Positions 10,118 through 22,128 of a DNA stretch of 64,000 nucleotides are shown one piece after another. The stretch comes from Aquilaria yunnanensis (Eukaryota; Streptophyta; Magnoliopsida; Malvales; Thymelaeaceae), in assembly GCA_039654915.1 (NCBI GenBank), contig CM077597.1:35190001-35254000 (forward strand). The letters are read 5' to 3'. The position numbers and the translations under genes were made by a program. Positions within the stretch are counted from its first letter, which is position 1, and the number at the start of each line of letters is the position of its first letter. A model generated the notes under the pieces. The model was not told the origin of the DNA. It searched no databases and saw only the letters and a program-made list of their open reading frames with translations.

Positions 10118-11084
10118 TGATGTGAATGTTATTGGTATAAAGACCAAGAAATTCACCCAAGATGTTAACAAGTTCAAAAAAAACACCTAAGAGACTATAT
10201 TGAAGACCCCCACCCCTAATCAAACTGTGATTAAAAATGAAAAGTATAAAGAGCACACAAAGAACACATGCTTACTTATGCACCAAGATAGTCCTACAAG
10301 AACCAAAGAGAATGTCACTTAAAGAGCAACATTGTTGATGTCAAAATTTTTGTTTTACAACCAAAAAGTAAGCCTTTACATTGGCCTAAATTAAAGTTTA
10401 AACTAAGACAAATTTGGCTAGAAAACCTAAGTGCAAAAGACATAGGAAAACCTAGTCAAACTAGGATTCAAACACACACTTTGTACTTGTTTTGAGTATG
10501 TTGCATATGCAAATTATCCCATGTGACCTAAATGCTTCCATAGTCCTAATAAAATCCTAAATAATGTAATGAAATAATAAATTAAATGAAATTATGCAAG
10601 TACACAAGATTGGCCCTAAAACTCTTAAGTATGCTTCTAGGATATAGCATTTAGCTCTTTTTAAGGTTCCTGCTTGTGCTTTCAAGTTCCAATTTAGATA
10701 TTTAAGTCTCATTAGCTTGAGACCTTCCCTTAGGTGTTGAAAAGAGGTCTTAAAACTTTAGGGCTCAAAGATTTAGCCAATAAAAGAAATGGCTGGTGAG
10801 ACACTTCAAGAGGGCTCCAAGGTTGCACTTTGAGTGGTGTCCTTGTTGCTTTGCTTGTCTAGGAAATTTAGAAGTGGGTACCAAGCTTGGCCATCCTCTC
10901 CATATTCTCCCTTAAGTGTTCCAATGGCTCCATGTAAAGATCCAAGTTCATCCTTCATGAAATTGCTTGTGAGAAAGGCTTGAAGTGTACTAGTGAGGTC
11001 CTTAGTCGTTTTCCTTGTCATAGTACCACTAGTTGTCTTCAAAGGGTCCTTGCCTTCCTTGGGTGTGCTTCCAAACTCACATCA
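10118..11084 (-). repeat. Element B 5' LTR
   Basis: A 967-bp LTR with perfect 8-bp inverted ends, TGATGTGA...TCACATCA. It aligns with the LTRs of element A. The sequence right of 11084 switches at once into Athila gag on the opposite strand, which fixes the boundary. Confidence 0.85.
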
Positions 11085-12300
11085 TGTTGTTAGACCTCCT
11101 ATCAATGCCAACAATTTTGAGATCAAGCCAAATACTATTCAGATGGTGTAGAATCGTGTTCTGTTTGATGGCTTGGCAAATGAGGATCCTAAAGCTCACA
11201 TTGCCAGTTTCTTGAGGATATGTGATACATTCAAAAATAATAAAGCTGGTGAGGATACCATTCAGTTGAGACTGTTCCCATTCCCATTAAGAGGAAAAGC
11301 TAAGCACTGGTTGACTTTGCTTCCAAGAGGTTTTATTGCCACTTGGAATGCTTTTGCTTAGAATTTTTTATTGAAATATTTTCCTACAGCCAAGACTGTG
11401 AAGTTCTGTAATGATATCTTTACTTTTAGTTAGATGGGTTTAGAGACAATATATGAAGCTTAGGAAAGATTCAAGGACTTATTGAGGATGTGTCCACATC
11501 ATCAATTACCTACAATGATACAAGTACAAACATTCTATAATGGTCTAAGTTATGCTTCCAAGCAGATGATCGATGTAGCAGCTAATGGTACTCTTAATAA
11601 CAAGACACCTGAAGCAATTCAAGATTGGATTGAAAAGAGGGTGATGAACAATTATCAATGGCAATCATCATCCAAGATTAAGTCAAATGGAGCAGCCATA
11701 ATTCAAAATTCTCATGCCTATGCAATATTGGCAAGATAAGTCAAAACATTAACAAAATAAATGAGAAACTTTTTATCCAATCAAAAGCAAGCAGTGTTTG
11801 AATGCAAAATTTGTGGCGATGGTCATTCAAACAATTAATGTCAAATGTCTAATTGGTTGAACAAAATTGAGCAAGTAGACTTTGTTGGAAATCCACTAAG
11901 GTCGTAAAATAATCCATATAGTAATATGTATAATACAGGGTGGAGGAATCACCTCAATTTTTCTTGGAGTAATCAAAGGCAACAACTATTTGGTTTTTAA
12001 CATCGACCACAACCAGGAGGCTCACCGTGGAGGAATTAATTTCCAAGTTCATGCAGTAATCCAATGGTAGGATCAATGTGATAGAATCAAAGTTGTGGAA
12101 CATGAGAGCTACTTTATAGAATTTTAAGAACCAACTAGGTCAACTTTCTATGATGCTTTTTAAAAGGCTGCGTGGAGTTTTACTGGAAAATACCAAGTAG
12201 AATCCTAAAGGAGTTTTTAATCCAGCTTTCCATCTCATGATGGATCACCATGTAGTAGTGAAGATGTTGGAGAGGGAAGAACCTCCTTGAGTCATCAAGG
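11085..12300 (+). pseudogene. Athila-type gag, broken at both ends
   Basis: The frame starting at 11089 gives INANNFEIKPNTIQMV, HIASFLRICDTF, LRLFPFPLRGKAKHWL, LLKYFPTAKTVKF, ERFKDLLRMCPHH, VQTFYNGLS and AANGTLNNKTPEA in order, which is the Athila gag core. Downstream come a CCHC knuckle (CKICGDGH, about 11800-11850) and a C-terminal GQL block near 12150. TAG stops at 11149-11151, 11359-11361, 11431-11433 and 11461-11463 each replace an expected Gln or Trp. The N-terminus is missing because element B is inserted at 11085. After about 12300 the sequence jumps to an untranslated tail with no pol. Confidence 0.85.
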
Positions 12301-14020
12301 AGAACTTGAGGTGGATGATGTTAGTCGCTTGCTTCTTTGGAGACAACCCAAGCATTAAACTTTTCATTTAATTTCATTTTCATTTTATTTTCTTTTCATT
12401 CGTGGTAGTTAATTAGCTTTTGCTTGTCCTGTGATCTTATAATCTGTGTTGTGATGTAGGAATCTAAAGTATTTCAGGAAGAAACTATGTTCAAAGTTGG
12501 AGAAAAAAGCTAAGTACATTTTCGAGTAAGTTTGCAAAATTTTACAACTTCCAAGAGCCATACACACCTTTTAGCATGCCAGTGTTCAAGGCTGTGTTAA
12601 CCAACACAGTTGTAAACACAACCATGTTTGATTTATTAAATTGATTTTTCACAAAGGATTTTTATTTGGAATCTAGTGGACAAACATGGCCTATGCTAAA
12701 GTCATGTTGTAAGGCATGTTTCATAACATGGTATTTTACATGGCCATGTTTCTACCCATGTTTTTCAAATCCTTAAAATTTTAGAGCTTAAACACATGCA
12801 CATTGGCACCCATGTTTTAAAACATGTTTATGTTACACAATCATGCACACATCTATGTCAAAAATGCATTTTGGCTTTGTGTTTTAAAAATTTTTCATTT
12901 TAGAAGACACACATAGTCATCTACTCAACTGTGTTGTCAAGAATGCTTGTTGTACATGGTATCAACCTTGCCTATGTTCTTACCCATGTTTGGTCCTTAT
13001 TTTGCAAATTTTTAAGCTCTAGAGTACATACACAGTCAGTTTCATGATTGTGTATATGGGTGTGTTTACTATGTGGACGTGTTGGGTAAACATAGTTACT
13101 TACACAGCCTTATATAGACTCATGTTGTGGTACTCTATTTATAAAAAATGGGTTTCAAGCTATTACACAACACGTGGCATGCCCATGTTTAATGGCATGT
13201 TGAAGAAGTTGTAAGCAACATGGGCATTTATAGGCCTATGTTACAGTCCATGTTCCACCTTATTTAAGTTCAGTCCACAATTTTTCTTGCCTACTTCGCA
13301 CGAAACTCACTCAAACTTCTTCCCTAAGCCTCAAAACTCAAACCCTAGCTGTCTTGCATTCGAGGTGACATTTTTCATTGTTGGAGAAGTCCGTTTCTTG
13401 TTTAGATTCTTGGTTTTCATCCATCCATAGTTGATTTTCTCTCTCTCAAAATAACTTTCTATCTCTGACTTTATCTGATGATTATAGGATATTAGCATGA
13501 TTTCTTGATATGGGTAAGTTTAATATGAGTTTTTAATTCAATTTTGCATGCCTATTCATGTTAGTTTTGAGTTAATATCATGTTTTACAAGCATTGGATT
13601 TTTTATTGTTGTGTTTGGAAGAGGAATAGTTGGAATTGCAGGGTTGACAAAATCACTGTTTTGTATGATGATTCGCTGAAGTTTTATGGCTTGAATGGAT
13701 GACTATATGATCTATGGATTATGGAGATTATCTTGATAAATTAATTCATCTTTGAATTTCATGGATTCTAAGACTTGGTAGTCTTTTGGTGTGGTAGATT
13801 ATATGTTTCTTGGGCTCCAAGAAAAAGCCTAATTGTGAACTATATTATTTCAAATTCCCATGATTATTATGCATTTAGCTTTGGTTGTTAAGCCTAATCA
13901 CCTTAATGCCTAAAGTTGAATTGGAATTATTTCATCTAGGGGAATTCTATTGATTTTTTGTTAGAGTTGTGATTCTTAAATTTATTGTTGATTATATGGT
14001 ATTTGATATTATTTGTTGCA
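12301..14020 (+). other. Element J spacer without genes
   Basis: It begins with a GGAGACAACCCAAGC motif (about 12340) and an ATTTTCATTTTATTTTC run, a combination I associate with the tail that follows pol in Athila-like elements. From 12570 to 13270 it is filled with degenerate repeats around CATGTT/AACATG. No ORF worth naming. Confidence 0.6.
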
Positions 14021-14119
14021 ATGAAAAAAAAATCTTCCACAATTTTTAGGATGATGAAGCACCAAGAGAAGCTCCCAATCTATACCAAGAGGTCGGCAAA
14101 GAAGCCGAAAAAGATGCAC
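14021..14119 (+). pseudogene. ATHILA ORF-1-like gene, N-terminal segment
   Basis: ATG at 14021 opens a very basic N-terminus (runs of Lys, then YTKRSAKKPKK). The frame stops being Athila at 14119 where a solo LTR begins. If the LTR and one copy of its 5-bp duplication are left out, the same frame continues at 16558. Confidence 0.6.
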
Positions 14120-16552
14120 TGTTATGGACCTCCTAGTAGCAGGCAGTCCTAAGGAAGGTAAAGTGTTCTAAATTAAGTTTGGAACCTAATTTCAAGTTTA
14201 CATAGCAAGAATAGGCAAGTTTAGCAAAGTTCACTAAGTTCCGAGGAAGATAAGGCACTAAATGAGGTTCAGGGGCAAAATGGTAACTTTGCATCCTGAA
14301 TAGCCGAGTGTGGTTCCGAGTGGATAAAATGAGTTTTTATAACATAACTTTCAACCTTAACCCAAACTTGAAGAAATAAACAAGAATTAATCAAGAATAA
14401 CTAAGTTACCAAAAGATGGGGGTTTAATTGTATTAAGCTGAATATTTTGGTGGCTTGGAGGTTAAGTGAGGCTTTAAGAAGGGGAAAGTGAGGCTATGGC
14501 TGCCATAATCTCGTTTCCAACCTTCTCACTCTGATTTTTCTCTCAATTCAACCTTGAAATCAAGATTCATTGGTGCCAAAAAGAGCTATCAAAAGTTTAT
14601 AAGCTAGGAGGAGCTCATTTCAAGCATTAAACCATGGTTTGGAGCTTGGAAGTGTGTTTTCTCATATCCCCTATTTTTAGAACGTGGTAACCAATGTGTT
14701 CTTGATTGAATTCATGTTATTTGGTTAGTTTAGAGCTTGGGTTTTGGTTAGGAAGCAAGGTTTTGATGATTGGTGTCTATATTTTTGTTTGGAACTTAGG
14801 TGATACTTTGGTGAGCTTAGTTGATTGGAAGAGAGGTTGATTCTTGCTTGTTACTTGGAATTAAGGTAAGGGAGTTATGACTTGAAGACCAATTAATGCT
14901 ATTGACATGAGTTTGCTTAAAGAATTTGAGTGATTCTAGCAATAGCATTAGGTAGAGGATTTGGTTGAAATATGGTGGACTGTGAGGTTTGAGAGGATTC
15001 GGATGATATTACGAGACATCATAGATTGGCTTGTGATAGTTGGTTATGTTCTATGCAACAAGGTCTATGTGTGTGAGAAATTTTGAGGCTTTCCAAGCAT
15101 GTTTACTATGGTTGCTAAGTGTCCAAAGTTCATAGTAGTAAAATGTGTGCCAATTCTGCAGATTCGTAGATTGGCGATGCGTTGCCAATTTCATTCACTT
15201 GTTCACGACACATCGCCAGTTGTGAAAATGTGGTCCGAACGTTACCAACTGTGGCGACGCGTCGCCATAGACAAGATGGCAGAATTTCTCACATTTTGCT
15301 AGGGTGATCGAGATGAGACCTAAGGGAGTTCTTAGGGTGCCTTAGGGCCTAAGTATGCCGGGGCTACTCCGAGACTTCTGAAAATCCCTCAAGACTTAAA
15401 TGTTTCCTTAAGTTTTGAAAGATTTTAAGGTTGCTTGAGCCATAAGCAACAAAACTAGTTGCAAATGAGCATAACTAAGTACCATTAGCTTGGGTGAAAG
15501 GTTTAGAACCCTTGGCAACCTAGCTATGCCATAGCCACAAGGTTGCAAGGTGAAACCTTAGTGCACCTAGTCTACAAGGTCTAAATGACCTAGTCTACAA
15601 TAGTCCCACCATAATTCCCCTACATAACATACTAAGGGAGAGCTTCAACTGGTGATTTATCACTAGTTAGGCTCGCAAGCGCAGCTTGCTACTAGGCAAG
15701 GCAATGCCTTGTAGTTTAAGGACAAGGATGAGGAGAGGTCTCAAAGGACCTAAATATATGCATATATATTAGACTCTCTGGCTGTATGAGCTCACAGCAA
15801 GTTACATATGTTATCATATGTGGTGTCCTTAGTAATTTTCTTGCAGGTACATTGAAGACCCCTTACTGAGAATGTTATGTTCTCATTCCTTAGTTATGTT
15901 GTTCAGATTCAGAAGTTGTTAGATCGGATAACCGTTGAGGGTTATTGCAGTAGTGGCTTTTTGTGCATAGGTATTGCACTTGAGAATCCTTGTGATTGTA
16001 GTCTACATGGGTAACTTAGATGGTTTGTTGGTCAAGTAACAATACTAACTAGAACATTCCTTTGGCTGTAGAGCCTAGTAGCACTTGGATAAAGAGATTT
16101 TAAGACTCACCACTTGGATTCATATCCAAGGTGGGAGTTAGATCAAGAAGATCTTAGTTAAGGCTTGTATATATACAGTACTCTAGTCGCCTCCATAGTC
16201 TATGTTATGAAGTGTCCTAGACTCTAGGGTTGCTCTTGGGTGAGGGCATTAGTCTACTTTATGTATGAATGCTCCCACGAGTTGTTATGTGTAGTAAATT
16301 CACATAAATGTTGATTTTGTATACTTTGGCCATTTGTAATTATTTTTTGTAGAAATTACTTGGCCAAGTTAATGTTTTATGTTTTCATTAATCCAAGTCA
16401 AAGCATGAAGAGCATGCATCTTGCATATTCTAGGATAATCAACTAGTATCATGGGATTTTAATCCGTACACAAATACAACTAGCCAATTGCAACCACCAT
16501 AAGACCAGCTCTCACGGGGCTTCCAGGGCAGAGGCCAGGTACGACCATGTCA
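14120..16552 (+). mobile_element. Solo LTR of the E family inside Athila ORF
   Basis: TGTTATGGAC...ACCATGTCA, 2,433 bp, flanked by TGCAC (14115-14119) and TACAC (16553-16557), a 5-bp duplication with one change. It aligns with the 5' LTR of element E (36922-37492 plus 47446-49824). It contains the perfect 16-bp palindrome TGGCGACGCGTCGCCA (15252-15267). No primer site or gag follows, so it is a solo LTR left by LTR-LTR recombination. The 67-codon frame at 15099 is not convincing. Confidence 0.8.
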
Positions 16553-16557
16553 TACAC

Positions 16558-17698
16558 CCTCTTCTCAATTTCAAGGAGGATTCCTAGTGGCCCAGATACA
16601 ACATTTTGAGGATGAAGAAGTTCATGGCCAACAAGGTGATCAGCTAGGACACCTTGACTCAGCTAGGATTAGTGGAGGATGTCAATACTCTAAAGGATTT
16701 TTACCAATGGCTATCTATTTTTGATTTCCAGGGGCCTATTTATGGTGAGCTCACCTTCCAATTATTAAGCATATTCAAGTTGGACATGGCCAACATTAGC
16801 TGGAGCAGGCCTGATGTTGTGATGTTCCACCATAGAGAGCAAAACTTCAAGATGAGCTTGGATGAGTTTGGGTGGCTCCTCGATTTTGACACCCAGGAGT
16901 TTCATTGCTTCAGATGAGCAAGGGTGCTCAATTTGTCAATTTGGCACCACAACTCCCATTCTCTAGGAGTTTTGGATAGACATCATCAAGGAAAGAGGCA
17001 TGTACAAGCCTATGGCATCTAAGGCATCCAGGCTATAGTAGCCAGCCATGTGTTATATGCATTATCTGATTGCCTACTCTATTAGTGGTAGGAGGGAGAG
17101 CATAGGCATGGTGACCAAGACAGACCTTTTCCACCTATTCTATATCATTCACTAAGTGCATTACCACTTGGGCATTTCATTTGTGTACTAGGCTCGGGAC
17201 ATTGCTTACCATACCGGGCCGTATGTGTTGAACTATTCCTAATGAGGTTTGCCCATAACCTCAATGTTTTCCTACCACATAGGCTGATTACAGAGCTGGC
17301 AAGGCCTGCGATGGGCAACATGGGTCCACTTAAGGGTTTAGGGATGTTAAACAAGGTTAGATGTCCAGGCAACTTAATGAACTTTATTATGAGATCCAGG
17401 TAGAGATTAGAACAGAGAAGACTGTCACTATTAGGACATAGGCTGCCTCTACATCCATTAGTGCTAGACTGCCCACATTATTTGATATCTATCAAAGGTA
17501 TTAACTTATCTTGGATTGCTTCGAATTCATGTGTAATCTGATGGTAGATATGAGCTCTCACATTTCTACTATTGAGGCAAGGAGCTTGAGCTTGGAGGAG
17601 GTTATCTACCTATACTTCCTAGGAGGCACTGAGGTAGGTACATTGGGACATGGCTAGCAAGATTCCACCCAGCATGATGATGAAGGTGATGGTGTTGA
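16558..17698 (+). pseudogene. ATHILA ORF-1-like gene, central segment
   Basis: The frame contains LGLVEDVNTLKDFYQWLSIF, a GELTFQLLSIFKLD block and then FKMSLDEFGWLLDF, which follow the pattern I recall for the ATHILA ORF-1 family (Pfam PF03078): a Leu/Phe-rich plant retrotransposon protein of unknown biochemical role. Stops at about 16614, 16644 and 16915, and frameshifts after 16920, break it; recognisable pieces continue in other frames to about 17690. The last codons (acidic, EGDGV) run up to the solo LTR at 17699. Confidence 0.65.
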
Positions 17699-19114
17699 TG
17701 TTGGGTTTCGGGAGCCAAACAGCGCAGCGGAATTTAACCGAAACCTTCCAGGATCCAAGTGAAACGGGGTAAACCGGGTGTTCGAAAATTTCATACCTAA
17801 TTTTCGGTTGAGATCTCTCACTCAACTGTAGAGTCGAATCACAAAACCTGAACAGTTGACGTGTTCAGGCTCTCTATGGTATCCACACGAGCCTCTCGGG
17901 ATCACCACGCTTCCACCACATCCCGGCAGATGCGTTTCTCTTGCGCTCGCAGTGCTAGCTTGCGTCCTCCAAGGAATTGCAAGAGAAGAGTGCGGCTGTC
18001 CTTTTGGGAGGCTAGGGCAAGGAGACCTGCGAATTTCTCACTTAAAAGTTGTATTTATAGTGAGACTCAACTTCCAGGCCTAATGGGTTTCAAAGCCCTA
18101 ATCCAATTAGGATTTAATTTCGGGCTTAATAATGGCTCAACTCCTTGGCCCATTATTAATACGAAATTAAAGTGAAACCATAACCCAAATAATTAGCCCA
18201 TGCACTCTAATGATCCAAAGAGCTCTATGTGTGCGACCCAATAGGCTCTTGGCATGTTGGCAATGATCATAAATCACATTTATGATCATAAGCAATGAGC
18301 GGTGTCTAGCAACACATCATTGCTACCCAAGTGACAAGATTGTCGGTGAATCGACTAAACCTTTATGATCATCACCGATATATGCCATTGTCCCTTTGTC
18401 CAAGATATCAAGACTAAGCACGAGACATGGAATGTGTCACTCTCGTATAGCCCAATCTTTGGTTTCTTGATTACCGAGTAGACTAACTTAAACTGATGAC
18501 ATTGATATCATATATCAACTCATCGGAGCATGGCCATGCATTTTCTAAGTCTCACTCTATCAAGGGGCCCAAAGATATCACTCCCGTTACATAGGAGGGA
18601 CAAATCCCATCTTGATCATACAAATCCCTCCGCATGATATGTGACATACCCAATGACCTCCTTCAAGTTCACTCAGTTACGAGCAACAAAGGAAAGTATC
18701 AAAGTATGTGACTCACATGTAGGGAACCTTGCTGATCTTAGGTCGAAGGACTACATATACCATGATCACTATGAGAATCACTTATGACACTCATATAACG
18801 ATCCATGAAGTGTTCTCATGGAGGGTCGGTCCAGTACACAAGTTCTCCAACTTGTACCCATATGTAGACTACATATCACATATTAGTCTCCACATATGCT
18901 AGTCATTATGTATTATTGCAACCCGCTCCACAATAATACTAGACTAGGGATGTTTAAGAATATCATTATTCTAGGGTTACAATTATGTTTATTACGTTAC
19001 GCAGAAACAAAACAACAAACAAAATTGCTAGATTAATGCCTCAATAAAATATCATGACTCAATGTGCAAAAATACAATCATCTCATGATTGGCTTTTTAG
19101 GCACAATACTAACA
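17699..19114 (-). mobile_element. Ty1/copia-like solo LTR, copy F1
   Basis: TGTTGGG...ACTAACA on the + strand, 1,416 bp, with an exact GTTGA duplication at 17694-17698 and 19115-19119. Its own direction is the minus strand: CTATAAATAC lies at 18060-18051 and the end reads TTCCGCTGCGC...CCCAACA, an LTR end style common in plant copia elements. Related copies are 22315-23712 and 30919-32353. No interior, primer site or pol follows. Confidence 0.85.
18051..18060 (-). promoter_or_regulatory. TATA box of F1 LTR
   Basis: CTATAAATAC on the minus strand, about 1.05 kb into the LTR; the F3 copy keeps a similar ACTATAAGTA at 31971-31980. Confidence 0.55.
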
Positions 19115-19119
19115 GTTGA

Positions 19120-19452
19120 TGATTCCACCATTTATTTTACACTACCCTAAAGCTTGGATGATGAGGATAGTGTCGATGAACGAGTTATTGAGGAGGGAGA
19201 TGAGGCCATGACTATTGTACCATCAACTGAGAGAGCTGAGCCTAGTTCTATTATGGATGAGCCAAGTTCTATTGCTATTGAGGGGAGAGTAGATGAAAGA
19301 GTTTCCAGGACTGCTGCTACTAAGTCAGCTACTATTGACGCAACTGTTGCTGCTACAACCAAGGAGGCTGGAGGGATAGGAGTTGATCCGATGTTGAAGA
19401 GCCAAGTATTAAGGCTGGGATTACTAGGGATCCCATTGCACCTATATCGATG
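19120..19452 (+). pseudogene. ATHILA ORF-1-like gene, C-terminal segment
   Basis: With F1 and one GTTGA copy left out, the frame ending at 17698 runs on here without a shift. This tail is acidic and Ser/Thr-rich (DDEDSVDERV, then repeated SSI blocks) and ends at a TGA at 19450-19452. One TAA lies near 19149. It is part of element J, not a separate gene. Confidence 0.6.
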
Positions 19453-20790
19453 ATGATGGCTTTGAGCACTCACTTGGTTCCTTTCCAATCCAAGACATTC
19501 ATTTATTTATCTATTTATGTGGTTATGCTATTATCGACATTGCTATTATTTTTATTTTCCATTTTTGTATATATTTCCATTATTTATGTTTCATTTTGGA
19601 GCATCAATTGCTTTTGTGGTAGTTTAGTACTATTTTGTATTAGTTTCATTATATTTCATATTAGTTTTCCTTTTCATATATTTTATGGTTGATCATCTTT
19701 GGTGTTTTCTTTGGAAGCCTCCAAAATTTTTATTGGAAGCCTGATTCAACACTCTTTTTGGAACTATTTTTTAGAAGGCTAACTTGCGAGACAAGAAACT
19801 AAACTTTTTCTTTTCAAGGGTAGTATCTTTTTTGTAATTTTTATGAAAAATTTTAATTATTAATTTTTGGAGCTTAATTATTTTTTAATCATTTTATTAA
19901 GCATGTCCTTATTAGAGAATGATTATTAATTTAATATCTTGAGTTCTTAACTTGAAGGCCAAGTAAATGCGTCCTAATCTTTCACTTTAATGCTTAATTT
20001 ATTTTTTTAACTATTTTTGTAATTCGTTAGCAAGTTAGTGGAAGATGGTCTCAAGAAACTATTTTTGCATCAAGTTTTTGTGTTTAGAACATAGCTCAAA
20101 GCATGCTAAGTTTTGAGTTTCTGTCTTGGATTTGTGGAAAGTTTGGTTGATAGATTTATGGTTGATTGTTGAATAAGAAAAGCAAAGTGAATATGCTACT
20201 TCATTGTTTTTAGTATTGAAGTAGTTTGGGGTCTTCTCTTAAACCAAGAATCGATCACAGCTCAAAAAATGCTAAAAGCATGAGTTTGATCAAAAGATCA
20301 TCTTGAATTATGTTGAGAATTAGCTTGGGTATAGATAGAGCTCCTATAGTGTACACTTGCTACAAAATTTTTTGACACATGACAGGAATTGGTTAAAAAG
20401 AAAAAAAAATAGCAAAAATTCAATTAATCACCTAATCCATGGTTTGTAGTTTAAATGGCTGAGCATAGTTAGCTCTGGCTTAATGTGGTTTGTGCATTTT
20501 ACTTTGCAAAAAAAATTGATGTTATTTTTTTCAATTTGGAGAACTATGGGTTGCTAGCTTGAGAATGATTGTTAGCATTAAAATTGTGTTGTTTTGGAAG
20601 TGTTAGATTGAAGGGATTGCAAGCTTGGTAGTTTTTTTAATTCCTCAAGATAATTAGAGTCTAAATTCTCTTTATATCTTTTTACTCAGAGAAATGATTC
20701 TACATTATGTGTTCTAATTGGTTTTAAGGTCTTAAGAAATTTTTCAAATTTTCTTCTCTTAGTTTTCGCTTGAGGGCAAAGAAAAGTTCA
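19453..20790 (+). other. Athila 3' untranslated tail
   Basis: An AT-rich stretch of 1.3 kb between the ORF and the purine tract. Parts match the fragment at 22197-22240 and 24300-24900, which precedes another Athila LTR. No gene seen. Confidence 0.65.
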
Positions 20791-20808
20791 AGTGTGGGGG
20801 AAAAAATA
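20791..20808 (+). other. Athila polypurine tract
   Basis: AGTGTGGGGGAAAAAATA directly precedes the LTR start TGATATG. The words GGGCAAAGAAAAGTTCAAGTG just before it are a well-known Athila-type lead-in. A second example is at 24888-24901. Confidence 0.75.
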
Positions 20809-22128
20809 TGATATGTTCATATTTAGTTATGTTTTCTATAGGTTTTTCCCTTGTATTTGCTTGTCTTTGGATGTGTTTTCTCTAAGATATGGTGCTTAAT
20901 TGGTTCATATTTCATTTTTAGGTCATATTTTAGCTTCATGCAACTTAGAAAGGATTTCTACAAAGTTTTGGAGTTGAATTGCAAGTTTTTCCAAAGTTTT
21001 GAAGCTTACATACCCTTATACATGCCCATGTAGTGCCTTACGTGCTCATGTTCCAAATTGTGTTGATTTAAGTGAGCTTTTAAGTTCCAGAAAAGCAACA
21101 TGGCCTGCTACACAACCGTGTTCCAACTTGTGTTTTTCTTAAATTTTAGGGTTTTTGGGATTAGCATAGAAAAATATAGATAGAAATTAAGGGCCAAAAA
21201 AATACACAGAAAAAATAGAGTTTTTCATGTAGGAAGGCTCTTGAAGGTAGTTTTGATAATCAACCTCATTTCATGAGCCCCGGATCGAAGATTTCTTGAA
21301 GAAGAAGAAGTTCAACCATGGATCATTCTTTTGTTAGATTTCTTTTAATTCTTTAGTGTTTATTTTATGGCACTATGAGCTAACTTTTCCTATTCATGCT
21401 TAGAGTAGAAGAACCCTAGGATGGTTTTGTGATTGTGATTATTTTTTGTTTAAAATGATTATGTGTTTTTCTTGTAATTTATCTAATGTGCTTTGTTATG
21501 TTGATTAATAGTAACTAGCATATTAATTCAATGTAGGATGATGAAAATGTGTCAGGTAGTATCTAGTATGTTTGTTGTGGATGACCATTAGATAAAAGGG
21601 ATATTATTGTAATCGGGAGTAATACATGTGATATAATATCTTTGTACTGGGGTGAAACCTAGTAGTGGGTCATAGAACTTTAATTCATTCTTAGGAAACA
21701 CGATAGAGCTAGACACCCTATCGATGACTTATGAATAGGGTTAGTGTAACAGGAATAATAAGGGGCTAATCTGCATTAGGTAGTACTCAACGGTCCAAGT
21801 GAATCATAATCCTGTTAATTTAAAGTAAAAGCAACACAATTGAAGTTCTAAGGGGATTCGATTCTAAGTATGAGGTTTCTTCTTTTTTATTTTTTTAATT
21901 ATTTTTTCCACTACTTGCCGATAATTTGTTGTTTATTTTTTTGTATTAGTTCAATTTAGTTAATTCATAATAGCTAGTTAAAAAAGTCCTCGTAATTTTT
22001 GGTTAGATAATAGGGAGATATTGAGTACGGTAGATAACCTTCATTCCTTGGGAAAAATGCTCATGGTACTTGCTGCTGTTATACTTTGATGATAGGTGTG
22101 CTTGCCTATGAGTTCACATGTTTGACAC
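20809..22128 (+). repeat. Athila LTR, copy 1
   Basis: Starts TGATATGTTC after the purine tract. It shares order and blocks with 24902-26144 and with the inverted copy at 26337-29878: a GGTAGTTTTGAT block (21250), AGAGTAGAAGAACCCTAGG (21402) and the GGTAGATAACCTTCATTCC end block (22030). The right end is approximate. Confidence 0.7.

Larger units (their letters stand above)
1..11084 (-). mobile_element. Element B: Ty3/gypsy retrotransposon, 3' end outside window
   Basis: Read on the minus strand the order is 5' LTR (11084-10118), primer-binding site, leader, gag (9244-8350), protease and start of reverse transcriptase (8330-7306), then, after removing inserted element A, the rest of reverse transcriptase and RNase H (1463-257). 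Integrase and the 3' LTR should lie left of position 1. Gag, protease and RT all carry stops. Its right flank (TGTTG at 11085) falls inside an Athila-type gag, so B is itself an insertion in that older element. The protease has D-G-G-S in place of D-T/S-G, a form I recall from some plant Ty3/gypsy families; I do not assign a lineage. Confidence 0.85.
11085..22128 (+). mobile_element. Element J: pol-less Athila-type element carrying several insertions
   Basis: Order on the + strand: gag interrupted at its 5' side by element B, a short tail with no pol, a long spacer, an ATHILA ORF-1-like frame split by solo LTRs at 14120-16552 and 17699-19114, an untranslated tail, a purine tract (AGTGTGGGGG) and an LTR from 20809. 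The gag, the ORF-1-like protein and the tract are all typical of the Athila lineage (recalled). The 5' LTR must lie beyond the left window edge, past element B. Confidence 0.75.

Noticed and set aside
15099..15302. 67-codon frame over the GC-rich box in the solo E LTR
   Set aside because: The box differs in the sister LTR and no domain is visible; treated as LTR sequence.
19147..19488. 113-codon minus-strand Ser-rich frame
   Set aside because: Mirror of the Ser/Glu-rich Athila ORF tail on the + strand, which has the better support.
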